Shown in pieces: positions 32,447 to 43,054 of a stretch of DNA of 64,000 nt; position 1 is the stretch's first letter; each line of letters begins with the position of its first letter. Origin of the DNA: Ligustrum vulgare (Eukaryota; Streptophyta; Magnoliopsida; Lamiales; Oleaceae). The DNA is taken from positions 42,874,129 to 42,938,128 of the forward strand of contig OY743180.1 of assembly GCA_963555705.1 (NCBI GenBank). The letters run 5' to 3'. The notes beneath the pieces were generated by a model. The model was not told where the DNA came from. It was given only the letters and a program-made list of their open reading frames with translations, and did no database searches. The position numbers were made by a program, and so were the translations under genes.

Positions 32447-32837
32447 TGCATAAGTAACACAAAGTAATTTAGAAATGAAAAGAAGAAAGTAAGACACTTA
32501 AAAGTAAGAAGTGGAAATTAGAGGAAGAAGATTTTCAGATATGATTTTCCAAATATTAATCTATCAATCTATTTATAGATTGTTACAATATTTTTCAAGA
32601 TTTAAATCTCTTCATTGGAGTAACAATTATTCAATTTTGAATTAAATAACTATATTGGGATTGGAAAAGGACGAGAAAATGGTTACAAACAAGCATGCTA
32701 CATCTTGTGGCGTTGGCTGGCCGGCACTTTTGACCTTTGCTCCTACGATTTGAACTTTAATTCGTTTTTTGAAACATGAACCGTGACTCAACATACATCT
32801 ACATGTCAAACGACATTGTTATTAAATCTTTCCAACA
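32447..32837 (-). repeat. 3' LTR of copia G
   Basis: On the minus strand it starts tgttggaaagattt at 32837. It contains a TATA-like tctataaatagattg (plus 32569-32583) and a TC-rich stretch after it, as in an LTR promoter. The far edge at 32447 is a guess, because no second LTR exists for comparison. Confidence 0.5.
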
Positions 32838-34559
32838 ATATTCCACCATTTTCACAAAATGTGCAAATTTATCTTGTATAAACTTAAATAGATGAATGTG
32901 TCTTTTGGATTTGAAACTTCACTTAGTGAAAATACTTCAAATGCTAACCAAGTTGTCATAATAGCTAGGCTTTGAACAGAAAACCCTATATGATTAACTG
33001 AAAGAACTCCATTCACAACTCGAAAAGTCTTACCGTTTCACAATTAATCACGTGAATAGGTCATGTGTCCTATATATACCTTGATTTACTTCGTGGAGAT
33101 CTTAAGTATTCAGCCAAGCTACTTTTGAAGATTGTATCATCCCTGGTACTCGTTAAGTAGAGTGATCAAGAATGTTAACATATCAATAAACTTGTATAGA
33201 TATCTATACGAGTTTTTAATAATTTCTAAACTAAATCTTTTGTAAAAGCCTTTTCATCGAAGGATCAAGTTTCATTTGACTTAACATAGTCTATAATATT
33301 TTACCATCCTAAATTAATTGAGTTATGTCTTAACTCAATTTGACTATGTTTTTCATTTTATATTTGACTATGTAGCTTCAATATCTTTGTGCTTTAATAC
33401 TGGTGGCATTGGTTCAGATCAAAATGGGAAACTTCCTCAAGAAGTTTCTTAACCATACTGCTTTCTTACTACGAGAAGCAAGATCCTATAAATTCGCTTG
33501 TCATGATAGAGTCTGCAATTTTTGTTTTGCTTCTTCGAGCCCATGATATGGCACCTCCACTAATTGTGAAAACCCATTCACTACATGAACAATTTTATCT
33601 ATCAGACTAACTAGCATCCATTTACTTAGATTATTTGTGCGTGTACTTAGTTTTCCAACACCAAAAGATATACATTCGGTCAAATAGATATCATAGAGAC
33701 ATAAGACATCCAATAAGCTCATGCATATTCCAATTTGAGAAACTTGTTATTCCTGTGTTAGAGTACAATCTAACGCTAGCTAGAGTCATACGACTAACAA
33801 TCAAAGTGATCAGATTTTCTCAATATCTTTTCTCTATAATGAGATTGAGTTAATGTCTTTTATGCTTTCTATATCAAATCCAAATATCAACATATAATCT
33901 ACATAGAGACAAATAATGACAGCTCAATATCCATTAAATTTTCTAATACACATAAATCGGTTCATGGTTCCTAAATTCATTTGCAACAATGACTCCATCA
34001 AGATTTTTATGCCATTTTTTGGTACTTGTTTATGTCCATATAAGGATTTGATCAATACTAACATGTTTATCTTGACCGTTTAATATGAACCATTTTGGCT
34101 ACTTCACATAAATTTTCACTTCTAATTCTCTGTTAAAGAAAGTTGCATTAATATTCATATGATGGATCTCAAGATTGTATTTATCAAAACTAGAGGAATT
34201 AAAGTCCGGATAGTAGCAACCTTAGCAACCAGTTCATAGAAATCGAAAAAAGTTTAGTCCTTCCTTTTTAGTAAAGCCTTTAGCTACTGATCTTGCTTTG
34301 ATTTTACATACGGTAACCATCTCATTCTTCGACCAGCTTGATGGGCTCCACATAATCCTTCGTGTACTTTTGCCATAATTGTTTTAGCTTCTTGTAGGCA
34401 TCTACTTTTTATCATCTTGTTGAAGATCTAATGACACCCAACAAATTTGAAATTCAGTGGATGATCAGCCAATTTGCATATTTTGTTACTCATAAATTGA
34501 TTGTATTTCATCATCTAAAGCTTCTTTTCAAAAAGTTGCATTCATTATCGCTTTAAATG
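32838..34559 (-). pseudogene. Copia G reverse transcriptase and RNase H remnants
   Basis: On the minus strand I read reverse transcriptase words in order from 34559 downward: ATF and KEALDDEIQSI, then SVAKGFTKKEG, NINATFFN, YVY, and the catalytic region ICLYVDYMLIFG near 33895, where YVDD has become YVDY. Downstream, RNase H-type sequence is too decayed to bound. Stops are frequent. A 73-codon frame at 33722-33501 has no recognisable domain. Confidence 0.65.
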
Positions 34560-34788
34560 TAAGAGGTATAGAAATATGATGAATGGTTGAATTTCATTAA
34601 TGCTATTAGGAAAATATATATAGTACAAGAGCTTGGAATACAATGGAAACTAAATAAATTTAAATCATCTAAATACAATTTAATACAGTCTTTCAATCAT
34701 AACAATATTTCCATGTGGAGTCGGGGGCTAGAGTGGCTCGAATGCCCTAGAATCAAATAACGACACAGTTTCCATATTTTCCTTAGCA
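34560..34788 (-). repeat. 3' LTR of copia C
   Basis: It aligns with 39233-39447 over the gaaaatatatatagtac and caatatttccatgtggag segments. On the minus strand it starts tgctaaggaaaat at 34788. The left edge is placed at the end of similarity and is uncertain by a few bases. Confidence 0.75.
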
Positions 34789-35330
34789 TGTCCCTATAAG
34801 ATGGAGCTTCCGTTGGAAACTCCAATCGTGGAACAAAGAGAGTTAAAAGTAGAGGTAGATAAAGATTTAGTGAGAATGTTCACAAGTTGATCATGAGTGG
34901 AAATGTAAGAAAAATGGAAGGTACCATCAGTGACATGATTGCAGACGAATTGGTAATCAATAGCGATATGTTTCATCAGAGAGTGAAAAATTGGGTTATG
35001 AGAAAGATAGTTGGCACCCAATTTATCACAGATGATAGTAGGACAAGAAGTTAAAAGACACGAATTTCAGCAAGAAGATTTTTAATCCAAATAACTTTCA
35101 TAGAGCAAGAGGCATGAGCACGATATTCATCCTCAGTAGAGGACCGAGCAATGGTTTGTTGCTTTTGGAGCTTCAGGAGATAGATGAGTTGCCAAGATAA
35201 ATAATGTAAGATGAAGTAGAAGATCAATCATCTACATTCCATCCTATTCAGGGTCTGTGAAATCAAATAAAGAATATGTAGGGTGTTTTAAAAGTAAGAG
35301 GCCATGATGAATGGTGTGCTTAAGATAGCG
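34789..35330 (-). pseudogene. Copia C RNase H
   Basis: The stretch 35021-34794 reads GANYLSHNPIFHSLMKHIAIDYQF, HISTHDQL-like and ILTKSLSTSTFNSLCSTIGV, the end of RNase H as in many plant copia elements. Its N-terminal part up to about 35330 is in other frames (DTVWSSRKQQ-type and IYLSWQL-type words can be traced in the minus strand). Inactive. Confidence 0.75.
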
Positions 35331-36250
35331 AAGGACACGTTTTACAAAGGTCCAGTGAATCTGAGAAGGACGACTCCTGAAAAAATAGAGTTTGTTTAAG
35401 CGAAGCATATATCAAGGCTAGTGAGCTAAAGATATTGAAGAGCTCCAAGAACTTGGCGGTACTGTGTGGCATCACATGGTAAAGAGCTATCAAGTAGTTG
35501 AAGAGAGCTAGAATTAGAAATGGGAGTGGAGACCGACTTAACACCTGTTAACTTGACTTGAGCAAGGAGATCTATGATATATTTATGTTGGTTGAGAAAG
35601 AGAAAGGATGGAGTTCTAATGACTTCTACACTCGAGAAAGTAGTGAATTGGACCAAGATGTTTAACAGAGAAGCAAGTGGAAAGACTATTAATGAATGTA
35701 TTAATTGTACCAGAATTATTTCCAATGACGAGGAGATCATCGACATAGACCAAGAAATAAATAGTGATGGAAGGCCTAAAGAAATGTGAAAGAGAGGAAT
35801 CGATGTGGGAAGCAGTAAATCCATATTGAAGGAGGAAGATTTTGAGTTCTATGTACCATGTCTGAGGTGCTTGTTTAAGTCCACATATATCCTTGCTCAA
35901 GTAACAAACATGCTTGGGATACTACGAGTCAAGAAAGCCAGGAGGCTGGGAAATATAGATGTCCTCATAAATAGTTCTATAGAGGAAGGCGTTGTTGACA
36001 TCGAGCTGATGAATAGGCTAGTCAAGGTTAAGAGCAAGAGTAAGAAAGATGCAGATAGTGGTGGATTTAACTACTAGACTGAAAGTTTCATGAAAGTCAA
36101 TTTCGAGTCTTTGATGAAAGTCTTTTGCAAGGAGTCGGGCCTTATAGCAGGAGGCATTGCCATCAAGATATTGCTTGACACGAAACCCTCATTTGCACCT
36201 AACCAAGTCAACATTGGAGGGAGCCAGAACTAGAGTCCATGTTTGATTAG
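35331..36250 (-). pseudogene. Copia C reverse transcriptase
   Basis: The 35900-35616 frame reads KDICGLKQAPQTWYIELK, then VYVDDLLVIGNN with the catalytic YVDD box intact (plus 35736-35747), then LSTCFSVKHLGPIHYFL. An overlapping frame continues LNQHKYIIDLLAQ and CDATQYRQVLGALQYL. The N-terminal part up to 36250 is in other frames. The catalytic residues are kept, but frameshifts separate them from the rest. Confidence 0.85.
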
Positions 36251-37815
36251 CAAGAAGAGCACTGAGTTCACCAGCCATGGCTTGATGCTAGTGTGGGTGG
36301 TTTAGTGCGTAAGAGACACAAGATGGTTAGTAATAGGGTGTCGAGATGTGATATCGTTGATGACCTTAGGGAGAAAAATATTATAATATTTTTCACCCGA
36401 GTAATGGTTATAAGATGAGAGTTTTGAGGTAGGATGTGAGGACTAAGAGGCAGGTTGACTGTCATACTAGAGGTGTGCGATGGTGATAGAGATGAAGAAA
36501 ACTAGGAGGACTAGTGGAATGGTCAGGATAGAATCTGCATTGACTTGAGTAGGTATAGCCATGATAGGTTTTGTTAATCTAGAAAGTTGATTTTTGGGGC
36601 TAGAGAGGTGACTATCGGGGATGGGGGCAGCATTAACAGGTGGGAAAATTGCTGCAGCTAGAGTTGGAGAAGAAGGGAGGGACGATAGTGGAATGACAGA
36701 TTCAGAGGAAGAATGCAAGGTGATATTGGAGGGTGTTGGAGAGTGAAGTGGGTAACAAAGCACCCAAATTGACGAAGATTGTTGTAGTTGGGTTGTGTGT
36801 AAAATAGAGTGAAAAAAAGACTTTTGTACTAAAGATAAGGAGTGGGCAACATGTTGATGAGGTGGACTACAGTTTTAAAGGCAAAGGTCCAATAGGGATA
36901 GGAAGAGATGCTTGATGAAGTATTGTGAGACCAATCTCAACAATGCGTCGATGGTGGCACTCGGCGAAGACGTTGTGTTCAAGGGTGTAAGGAGGAGTGA
37001 TTAGGTTTGGTACAAAATGATGCAAAAGTGTTACGTAAGGCGATGAATTCACCACCACCATCAGAATAGAAATTTTTATTTTTAAACCTATTTGATTTTT
37101 GATTTGCAATTTAAATGGGCACATGGGAAACATAAAATTTAAGGCTAACAGGAAAAACCAAATAGATTTTGATAAGTGATCAACAAAAATAATATAGTAT
37201 TTAAAACCATCCATGGAGGAGACAGAACTAGGACCCCAAACTTCAGAGTATGTAACTTCTGAAGCACTCGAGCTAGCAATAATAGAAATATTAAATGGAA
37301 GATTATGGATTTTATTAGAAAGAAGTGAAAGATAGTAAAATCAGGATGAGAGACTGGAGGTCGATTTCAATAGGCCGGAGTTGAGAAGATGATTGGCGAT
37401 CTTGAAAGACGGATGTCCCAAGCGGCCATGCCATAGGGAGGATGAAACGGTGGATGTGTTGTGAACTTGAAGATGCTGCGAGGATGTGGTCAGATGTAGA
37501 GATCACTACGGTTCGGGCCGTGAAGTAGAATTTCCTGAGTAGTAAGGTTCTTCACAAGTAGGAGGGAAAAAAATTTAATGGAAGTTAGATTCTTTTTACA
37601 GAATCTTGAAACAGAGATTATATTTTGTTGCATTTGAGGAACACAAAGAATATTAGAAAGTTTAAAAGTAGGGGAAGATTGCACGAACATGTGTGGGAAA
37701 TAGAAGTGGTATGACCATTACTAAGGTGAACATCATCCAGACCATCGTAGCCATGATGGATAGGAAGATTGGAGAGCTGAGATGTAACATGATCCGAGGC
37801 GCTAAAGTCAACCAA
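36251..37815 (-). pseudogene. Copia C protease, integrase and connection region
   Basis: Reading down the minus strand, the protease region (about 37815-37690) has WMVDFSASDHVTSQLSNL, where the DSGAS signature has become DFSAS, so the Ser and Gly beside the catalytic Asp are changed. Next come ILCVPQMQQNIISVSRF (37690-37490) and the integrase start SSMDGFKYYIIFVDHLSK at 37214, with ITPPYTLEHNVFAECHHR carrying the region of the catalytic Glu. The Ser/Pro-rich stretch 36763-36251 is the linker to reverse transcriptase. Confidence 0.8.
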
Positions 37816-38900
37816 CCATGCAACTGGATTAGTAGAGACAGCTGCAGAATCGACATGTGGGCAGTTCAGTCAAAGTGCAAGAAAAAGCTTGTAGTAGGTG
37901 GTGGATTTTTTACAACAAGCACCACAATATTGACATAAAAGTAGAGGATCATAGCATCTAGACTAGCGAGATAGACATGAAGGTGTGTGACTTACGATTG
38001 CTGGATTAAGAAGAAGCTGGCGGTTGGGTGACGCCGCGACGCTTAGAGGGCTGGCGGCCAATATGACTGGATTGTTGATAGAGTCTGGGAGAAAAATGAA
38101 TCTAAGGAGTGGATTGGATTACCATAGTATCCACATCCTTCAGATAGGTATTGTAATCAACGAGTTTGTCGAAAAATTCCTCAAAAGTAAGGGAGGAAGC
38201 CCAAGTGCAAAGAGCTACAATAACTTCTTTATAGGCAAAGCATATCCCAAGCGTGCAATATATAAGCAGATTGACGTCGGATAAGGGAGCGCCAAGTAAT
38301 GATAACTCATCAGAGATAGTTTTGACTTGTAGGAGAAAATCTTAAATAGATTGGGTGCTTCAATTGAGATGAGATAATTTTCCCATAATGAATGATATAG
38401 GACTAAGATTGATTAGAAAAATTCTTATCTAATCGAGTCCAAGCGACATGATAATGTTCTGATGAGGCTATCATAGGAATCACTGATTTTGTGAGAAAAG
38501 AAATGATAGCATGCAGAATAAGATGATCTTGTCACTTCCAGTGAATAAATTCTAGACTTGAATGTTTGAAAGTGTTGATAGTAATAAACTCGGGCGGAGC
38601 AGGACGAGAGCAATCGAGAAAACCAATTAAATTAAGGCCATATAAGAGGAATGTGAATTGTAGTTCCAGGAAGAATAGTTCGTGGTGGTGAGACAAAGAG
38701 GTAAGTGTGTGTGGAATTAACTTGGATTAGTGGAGAGGTGGAGAGAAAACCAGAAGGTTTTGTAGGTGTTACAATGGTGGTTTTGGTGGTGGACAATGCA
38801 GAAGCGAACTTTGCTTAAAGCGTAGAGACACCTTCTGACCCGATTGGGGACGGTAGCTACTGGACGATAGTTGCGATGAAGTAATTAGAGGTTGTTAAAA
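37816..38900 (-). pseudogene. Copia C gag
   Basis: On the minus strand gag-type sequence can be followed through frame changes from about 38800: TPTKPSGFLSTSPLI, then TFKSRIYSLEV, HFFSHKISDSYDSLI, FLLQVKTISDELSLLG and SLTFEEFFDKLVDYNTYL. These match the UBN2-type capsid region of copia elements. At least three stops and two frame changes intervene. A zinc knuckle was not clearly recovered. Confidence 0.7.
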
Positions 38901-39232
38901 AATTAATTGAGTAGGAAAGAGAAAAATGGAGAGTGTCAAAGGTGAAAGAATTTGTGGATGATTAAGGTTGGTGGTGGAGGCAAATTGAGGAGAGGGAAAA
39001 AAAAAAAAGAGAAATATGGGAGACTTAATGGGTGATTAATGGATAGAGTGTAAAAGCATGAGGTGGTGTCAAATGTAAAAGAGTTAGTGGATGATTATGG
39101 CCAATGGTGGAGGCAGTTTGAGGAGAGTAAGAGAAAAGAAAAAGAACAGGGGCCGGAGGTTGAAGAAGACGACCAAGGAGGAAGAAAATATTAGGCTTGC
39201 TTGTGAGATTTTTGGTTTTGGCTTTGATATCA

Positions 39233-39447
39233 TATATAAATATGATGGATGCTTGAGTTTTATTACTGCTCTTAGGAAAATATATATAGTACAAGAGTTT
39301 GGAATAAATTGATTTAAATAATTTGAATACGATTCAATACAATACAATCTTTCTATCATAACAATATTTCCATGTGGAGCTGGCAGCTAGGGTGGCTCGG
39401 ATGACCTAGAATCAAGTGACAACACCGCTTCCGTATTTTCCTTAACA
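39233..39447 (-). repeat. 5' LTR of copia C
   Basis: It matches the 3' LTR at 34560-34788 with several substitutions. The minus strand starts tgttaaggaaaat at 39447. A degenerate primer site, tgatatcaaagc on the minus strand, lies directly inside at 39221-39232. Confidence 0.75.
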
Positions 39448-40640
39448 AATGGATACTAATTAGTTGAATGCAAAATCGTTGTTTTCTTAACATTTGAGTC
39501 TCTTGTCCCTTCGACTAGATGAATGGCGAAATCTAGTCCAAAGAATTTCTATTTAAAAAAATAAAAAATTAAAAAATTAACTTTTACTTCTTTTTAACTC
39601 CATAGGATCATTCCTTTTCTTTTGTTAGTTTCCCTTACAATAGTAAAAAACCTATTCTAATAAAATATCGCATTTCTAGAATCTATAATGGTGTTAACTT
39701 CAGTCGAACTAGTAGGTTCAATCAAAAGAAACATATCACCCTTTACTATTTTCATCATAACTTAAGAAGACGCATTCTATGCTATTTTCTCTTGCCTATT
39801 CAGAAAGTCTAAGAACAAACTAACAGCCATAAAAATAGATTTTTATCTTTTTCTATAATTTATCGGTGAAACTTTGTTTCATTTACTAGGCACTTTATTT
39901 AAGATTTAATGTACCGTTAAAATCAGATTCATAAAATCTAGAAGGAGGTCTAATATCCATTTTAGTTCTTATCTCTGACTAGTTGATAATCACTAAGATC
40001 TATCTTAGTTTCAATGTTAGACATGATGCATTTGGTGCACTGTCAACAGTTAATGTATGTTAGGGATGCTCCACCTTAATCTAAGTATATGGTTGATGAT
40101 TTTCACCTTGAATTTCATAAACACTTAGTTCAATTGATAGGATATCTTTCTCATTTTGATGTAAGTTGCAAATCCGAAAATTTTGACGTAGGGAAAATCA
40201 GGGATTGTGCTATACCATTTTTGATCAAGTATTTTTAAAATTTAAAACACTGGAAGGAGACTTATTAATCAAATATGAGGTAGTTTTTACAGCTTTTCCC
40301 CAAAATAATATTGATAAGTTTGAATCTATCAACATGTACCTTGTTCTTTCCAACAAGTTATGGTTCATTCTCTTAACAGCTCCATTTTGCTATGGACTGT
40401 ATGAAACATTCTTGTGCCAAAGTATACCTTGTTCTTTGCAGAATGTCAAAGTCAAAATTACAAAATTCTAGACCATTATCAGTTATGATCACTTTAATTC
40501 TTTTCCCCTTTAAATTTTAAATCAAGGTAATCCAATTTTTAAATACGAACACAGTGGTATTTAGATTTCAACAAATGAATTCAAGATTTTCTAGAATGAT
40601 CATCAACTATTAGGAAGAAGTACTTATAACCAAAGACAAT
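39448..40640 (-). pseudogene. Copia G integrase remnant
   Basis: On the minus strand, starting at about 40636, I read GYKYFFLIVDDHSRKS, then KVIITDNGLEF (second catalytic Asp region) near 40490, FHTVHSKME-like and VKIFGFATYIK further down. Many stops interrupt. Similarity to integrase stops at 40640, so the 5' part of the element is lost there. Confidence 0.7.
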
Positions 40641-41200
40641 ACTAAGTTATGTTAGGCCACTTAATCGGGTAGACTTGGGCCGCTCTTTTCATTTTGTAGA
40701 TCAAAAGAAATGGGTTGGATGAATGGCTTTGGATTGCAGGACTTCTAACTTCTATTGGGATGGACTTTGGGCTTCAGATTGGGCTCTAATTGTTGGGTCA
40801 ATTATCTATTACATCTAATAAATTACAAATAAAATTAAAAAAAAAAAATATTCAGATCGTGCAACCCAAAAACTCTTCGTTTTTCGATTTGTGGAAACGT
40901 GTAGATTCTCAAAATCCCAAGTAATAATGTTGTAGTCTCAAAACCATATTCACATTTTTCAGAAGACATTCAAAGTATTCCAAGCGGTTGAACCATGTTT
41001 AAGTAATCAGTAAATTAAGATTTTTATCTAAATCGTTATTCGTGCTTGAGAAATTGAATAGTGTATTCATTTGGGAGGGAAGTTATTTGCTTTTGGTTTT
41101 GACGACTATCCTACTTTAATAATAATAATAATAATAAGAATATTAAGATTGAGATGTGATACTTTGTAGCATTATGAATAGAGTAGATCAAATGATCGTA
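40641..41200. other. Intergenic DNA with an (AAT)n microsatellite
   Basis: No gene seen. An aat repeat of about seven units lies at 41118-41138. Confidence 0.55.
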
Positions 41201-42461
41201 AATATCGAATCAAACGAAAAGTAACAAAAATAAAAGAATTTTGGTTGGACCCAAATTTCAGTGCTAGCATATGCCTACAATGGACTTCATGGGGCCCCAC
41301 ACCTAGCCTCATTGGACCTTAATTGGCTTCGTCTCTTCCTGCAATCCTTTGCCAACTGCCTTTGCTACCCTTCACCACCCATTGCCACCTATTATAGAGA
41401 AGTGTTGCCATTTCCTCAATCACATCCGCTTGCATCTCTTGCCCTCAATACAAAAGATTTGGGGTTCATTTTAAAAGGTACACCTTGTTAAGAGGAGCAA
41501 CTCACATCATTTTAAAATTGTCTAAATTTTAAACTTTATTCGATATGAGATTTTATCTCTTAACAAAACCTCCCAGCTGCCAAGATCAAGGCCCTTGAAA
41601 TGATTACAGCTAAAATCAAAACCTCCTTTTTTTATCAGTAGCTCACACAGTTCCACCAACCCAACACCTTCCAAACTTTATTCTAAGCCCCAAGGTGAAA
41701 AGAGCATGGAAACTTGTTTTGACTTCTCCACATCTAAAACCGCCCCCAACCTCACCCATGCTCCCCTGCCTAAATTTGAGAAAGTAGGCAATGTCTCGTG
41801 AAAGATTTGCCAAACATAGTTACACAAACCAGCCATGCAGCCATTGCTCAAGAGACTTCCTAGATTTTGTCACTGATTGTAAATGTATCCCTTGATATAT
41901 ATAGTGTGCAGATAGGACGACTCTAAAGGCAACGATCCAAGGTCAACCTAAGAAAGAAGAGTGAATCGAATACATGATAGATTGTGTGCTTTCAAATTGT
42001 ATATGTGCCTGCATGTATTCTCCTGAATAGCAATTCAGTAACTGATCTGTTTAATTGAGTTAATCAAACAATTACTGCTTTGAAAATATATTTCAATGAC
42101 AATTCACAATCTTGTGTCATAGGAAAATCTGACCAATTGATGATGCTATTTTATCTTTTATCTTCTTACCATTTTCATTCAGAAGTAATACATAGAAACT
42201 ATAGTACTCAGAACACCTGTCTCAAAAATAAAGGCGGAAGCCCAGAATCCGAAAGGATGGTGCACATAGGCATGCAAATGCATGCTTGCAAATACAAACA
42301 TTCATAAATATCCATAGACATACAAAGGTATAATGTTTACACTTGAATAAAGCATGAAGAAATTGAATGATAGGAAGTTTGTTTGTTCCCTTCATGCATA
42401 GCTCGTGATTGAACTGGATGGATCTCTTTAAATCTACTCTAACTGGTTCTGTACTATGTAC
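41201..42461. other. Intergenic DNA, possible promoter-like patch
   Basis: The patch 41280-41460 has ccaat/attgg motifs, a TATA-like ctattatag at 41390-41398 and a CT-rich stretch after it on the plus strand. The 76-codon frame across it (41261-41491) has no family resemblance. The remainder shows nothing recognisable. It lies downstream of the trihelix gene. Confidence 0.3.
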
Positions 42462-42487
42462 GAGTATGGAGATTCTTGTCTCCAAAG

Positions 42488-42706
42488 CATAGCTCAGTGG
42501 TTAAAAAGTGAGAATGAGAAGTCTCAGTTTAGCTGGCCGCTACATGGTGGAGTTAGAATCCTATCTTTAGTATGGATAAGACTCTTTACAAGTACAGTTA
42601 AACAACAAACTCTCAACTCTGCTCAGACACATCTTGCGATTTACTCCTCTACAAATCTCCAGAGCAGGAATTGTAGGAACTCCTAAGGTTGGAATTCAAC
42701 CTTTTT
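42488..42706 (+). mobile_element. Candidate tRNA-derived SINE
   Basis: An A-box-like tagctcagtgg (42490-42500) and a B-box-like ggagttagaatcc (42549-42561) are about 50 bp apart, as in the internal RNA polymerase III promoter of tRNA-derived SINEs. The body is bracketed by an imperfect 25-bp direct repeat beginning gagtatggaga at 42462 and 42707, which would be the target duplication. No clean tRNA fold can be drawn, so it is not a tRNA gene. Confidence 0.5.
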
Positions 42707-42896
42707 GAGTATGGAGACTCTTTCCTCAAAGGTATAAAGGCATTAAAAATCATGTTGTAGAGAATAGTAAGAAGTCACACTTATCAAAGCACAAAATTCT
42801 ACAAAAGAGAGCATTAAATTGCTTTCCATATATTCTAAAAACTAGCCAATGGTCCAATACTATAACATTTAAGGAAAAGTACTGGAACATAACTGG

Positions 42897-42902
42897 TTTA
42901 TT
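42897..42902 (-). terminator. Possible poly(A) signal of the trihelix gene
   Basis: The minus strand reads aataaa about 153 bases after the stop codon of the trihelix gene, a usual 3' UTR distance in plants. Plant signals are loose, so this is tentative. Confidence 0.4.
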
Positions 42903-43054
42903 GCTACAAAATAAGCAGGAACACACTTCCAAAATAAAAAAGTGATTTTCCAAACAGAAAAACATGCAAATAAGCTTGATCATCACTCATTATAGACAAG
43001 AAATTTTGTTGCATGCACGCCGATGATCAAAAGAAGTCTGAAAATAAATGCAAA

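Larger units (their letters stand above)
34560..39447 (-). mobile_element. Ty1/copia element C nested in copia G
   Basis: LTR copies of about 0.22 kb lie at 34560-34788 and 39233-39447. On the minus strand gag, protease, integrase, reverse transcriptase and RNase H follow in copia order between them. The words aatg (34556-34559) and aatg (39448-39451) flank it, a 4-5-bp duplication at best. It sits between the integrase and reverse transcriptase parts of copia G, so it inserted later. Frames are broken in several places but longer than those of its host. Confidence 0.85.
32447..40640 (-). mobile_element. Old Ty1/copia element G, split by copia C
   Basis: Minus-strand copia remnants lie on both sides of the younger element at 34560-39447. 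Integrase is at 40640-39448 and reverse transcriptase through the 3' LTR at 34559-32447. The 3' LTR abuts a purine-rich tgaaaatggtgg tract. The 5' part (LTR, gag, protease) is missing beyond about 40640, where the integrase similarity stops. Stops and frameshifts are dense, so it is old. Confidence 0.75.

Noticed and set aside
41261..41491. 76-codon frame as a small protein gene
   Set aside because: No family resemblance, no convincing context, and an equally good explanation as a non-coding promoter-like patch.
42488..42570. tRNA gene
   Set aside because: A- and B-box-like words are present, but no cloverleaf, anticodon arm or acceptor stem can be drawn; a SINE fits better.
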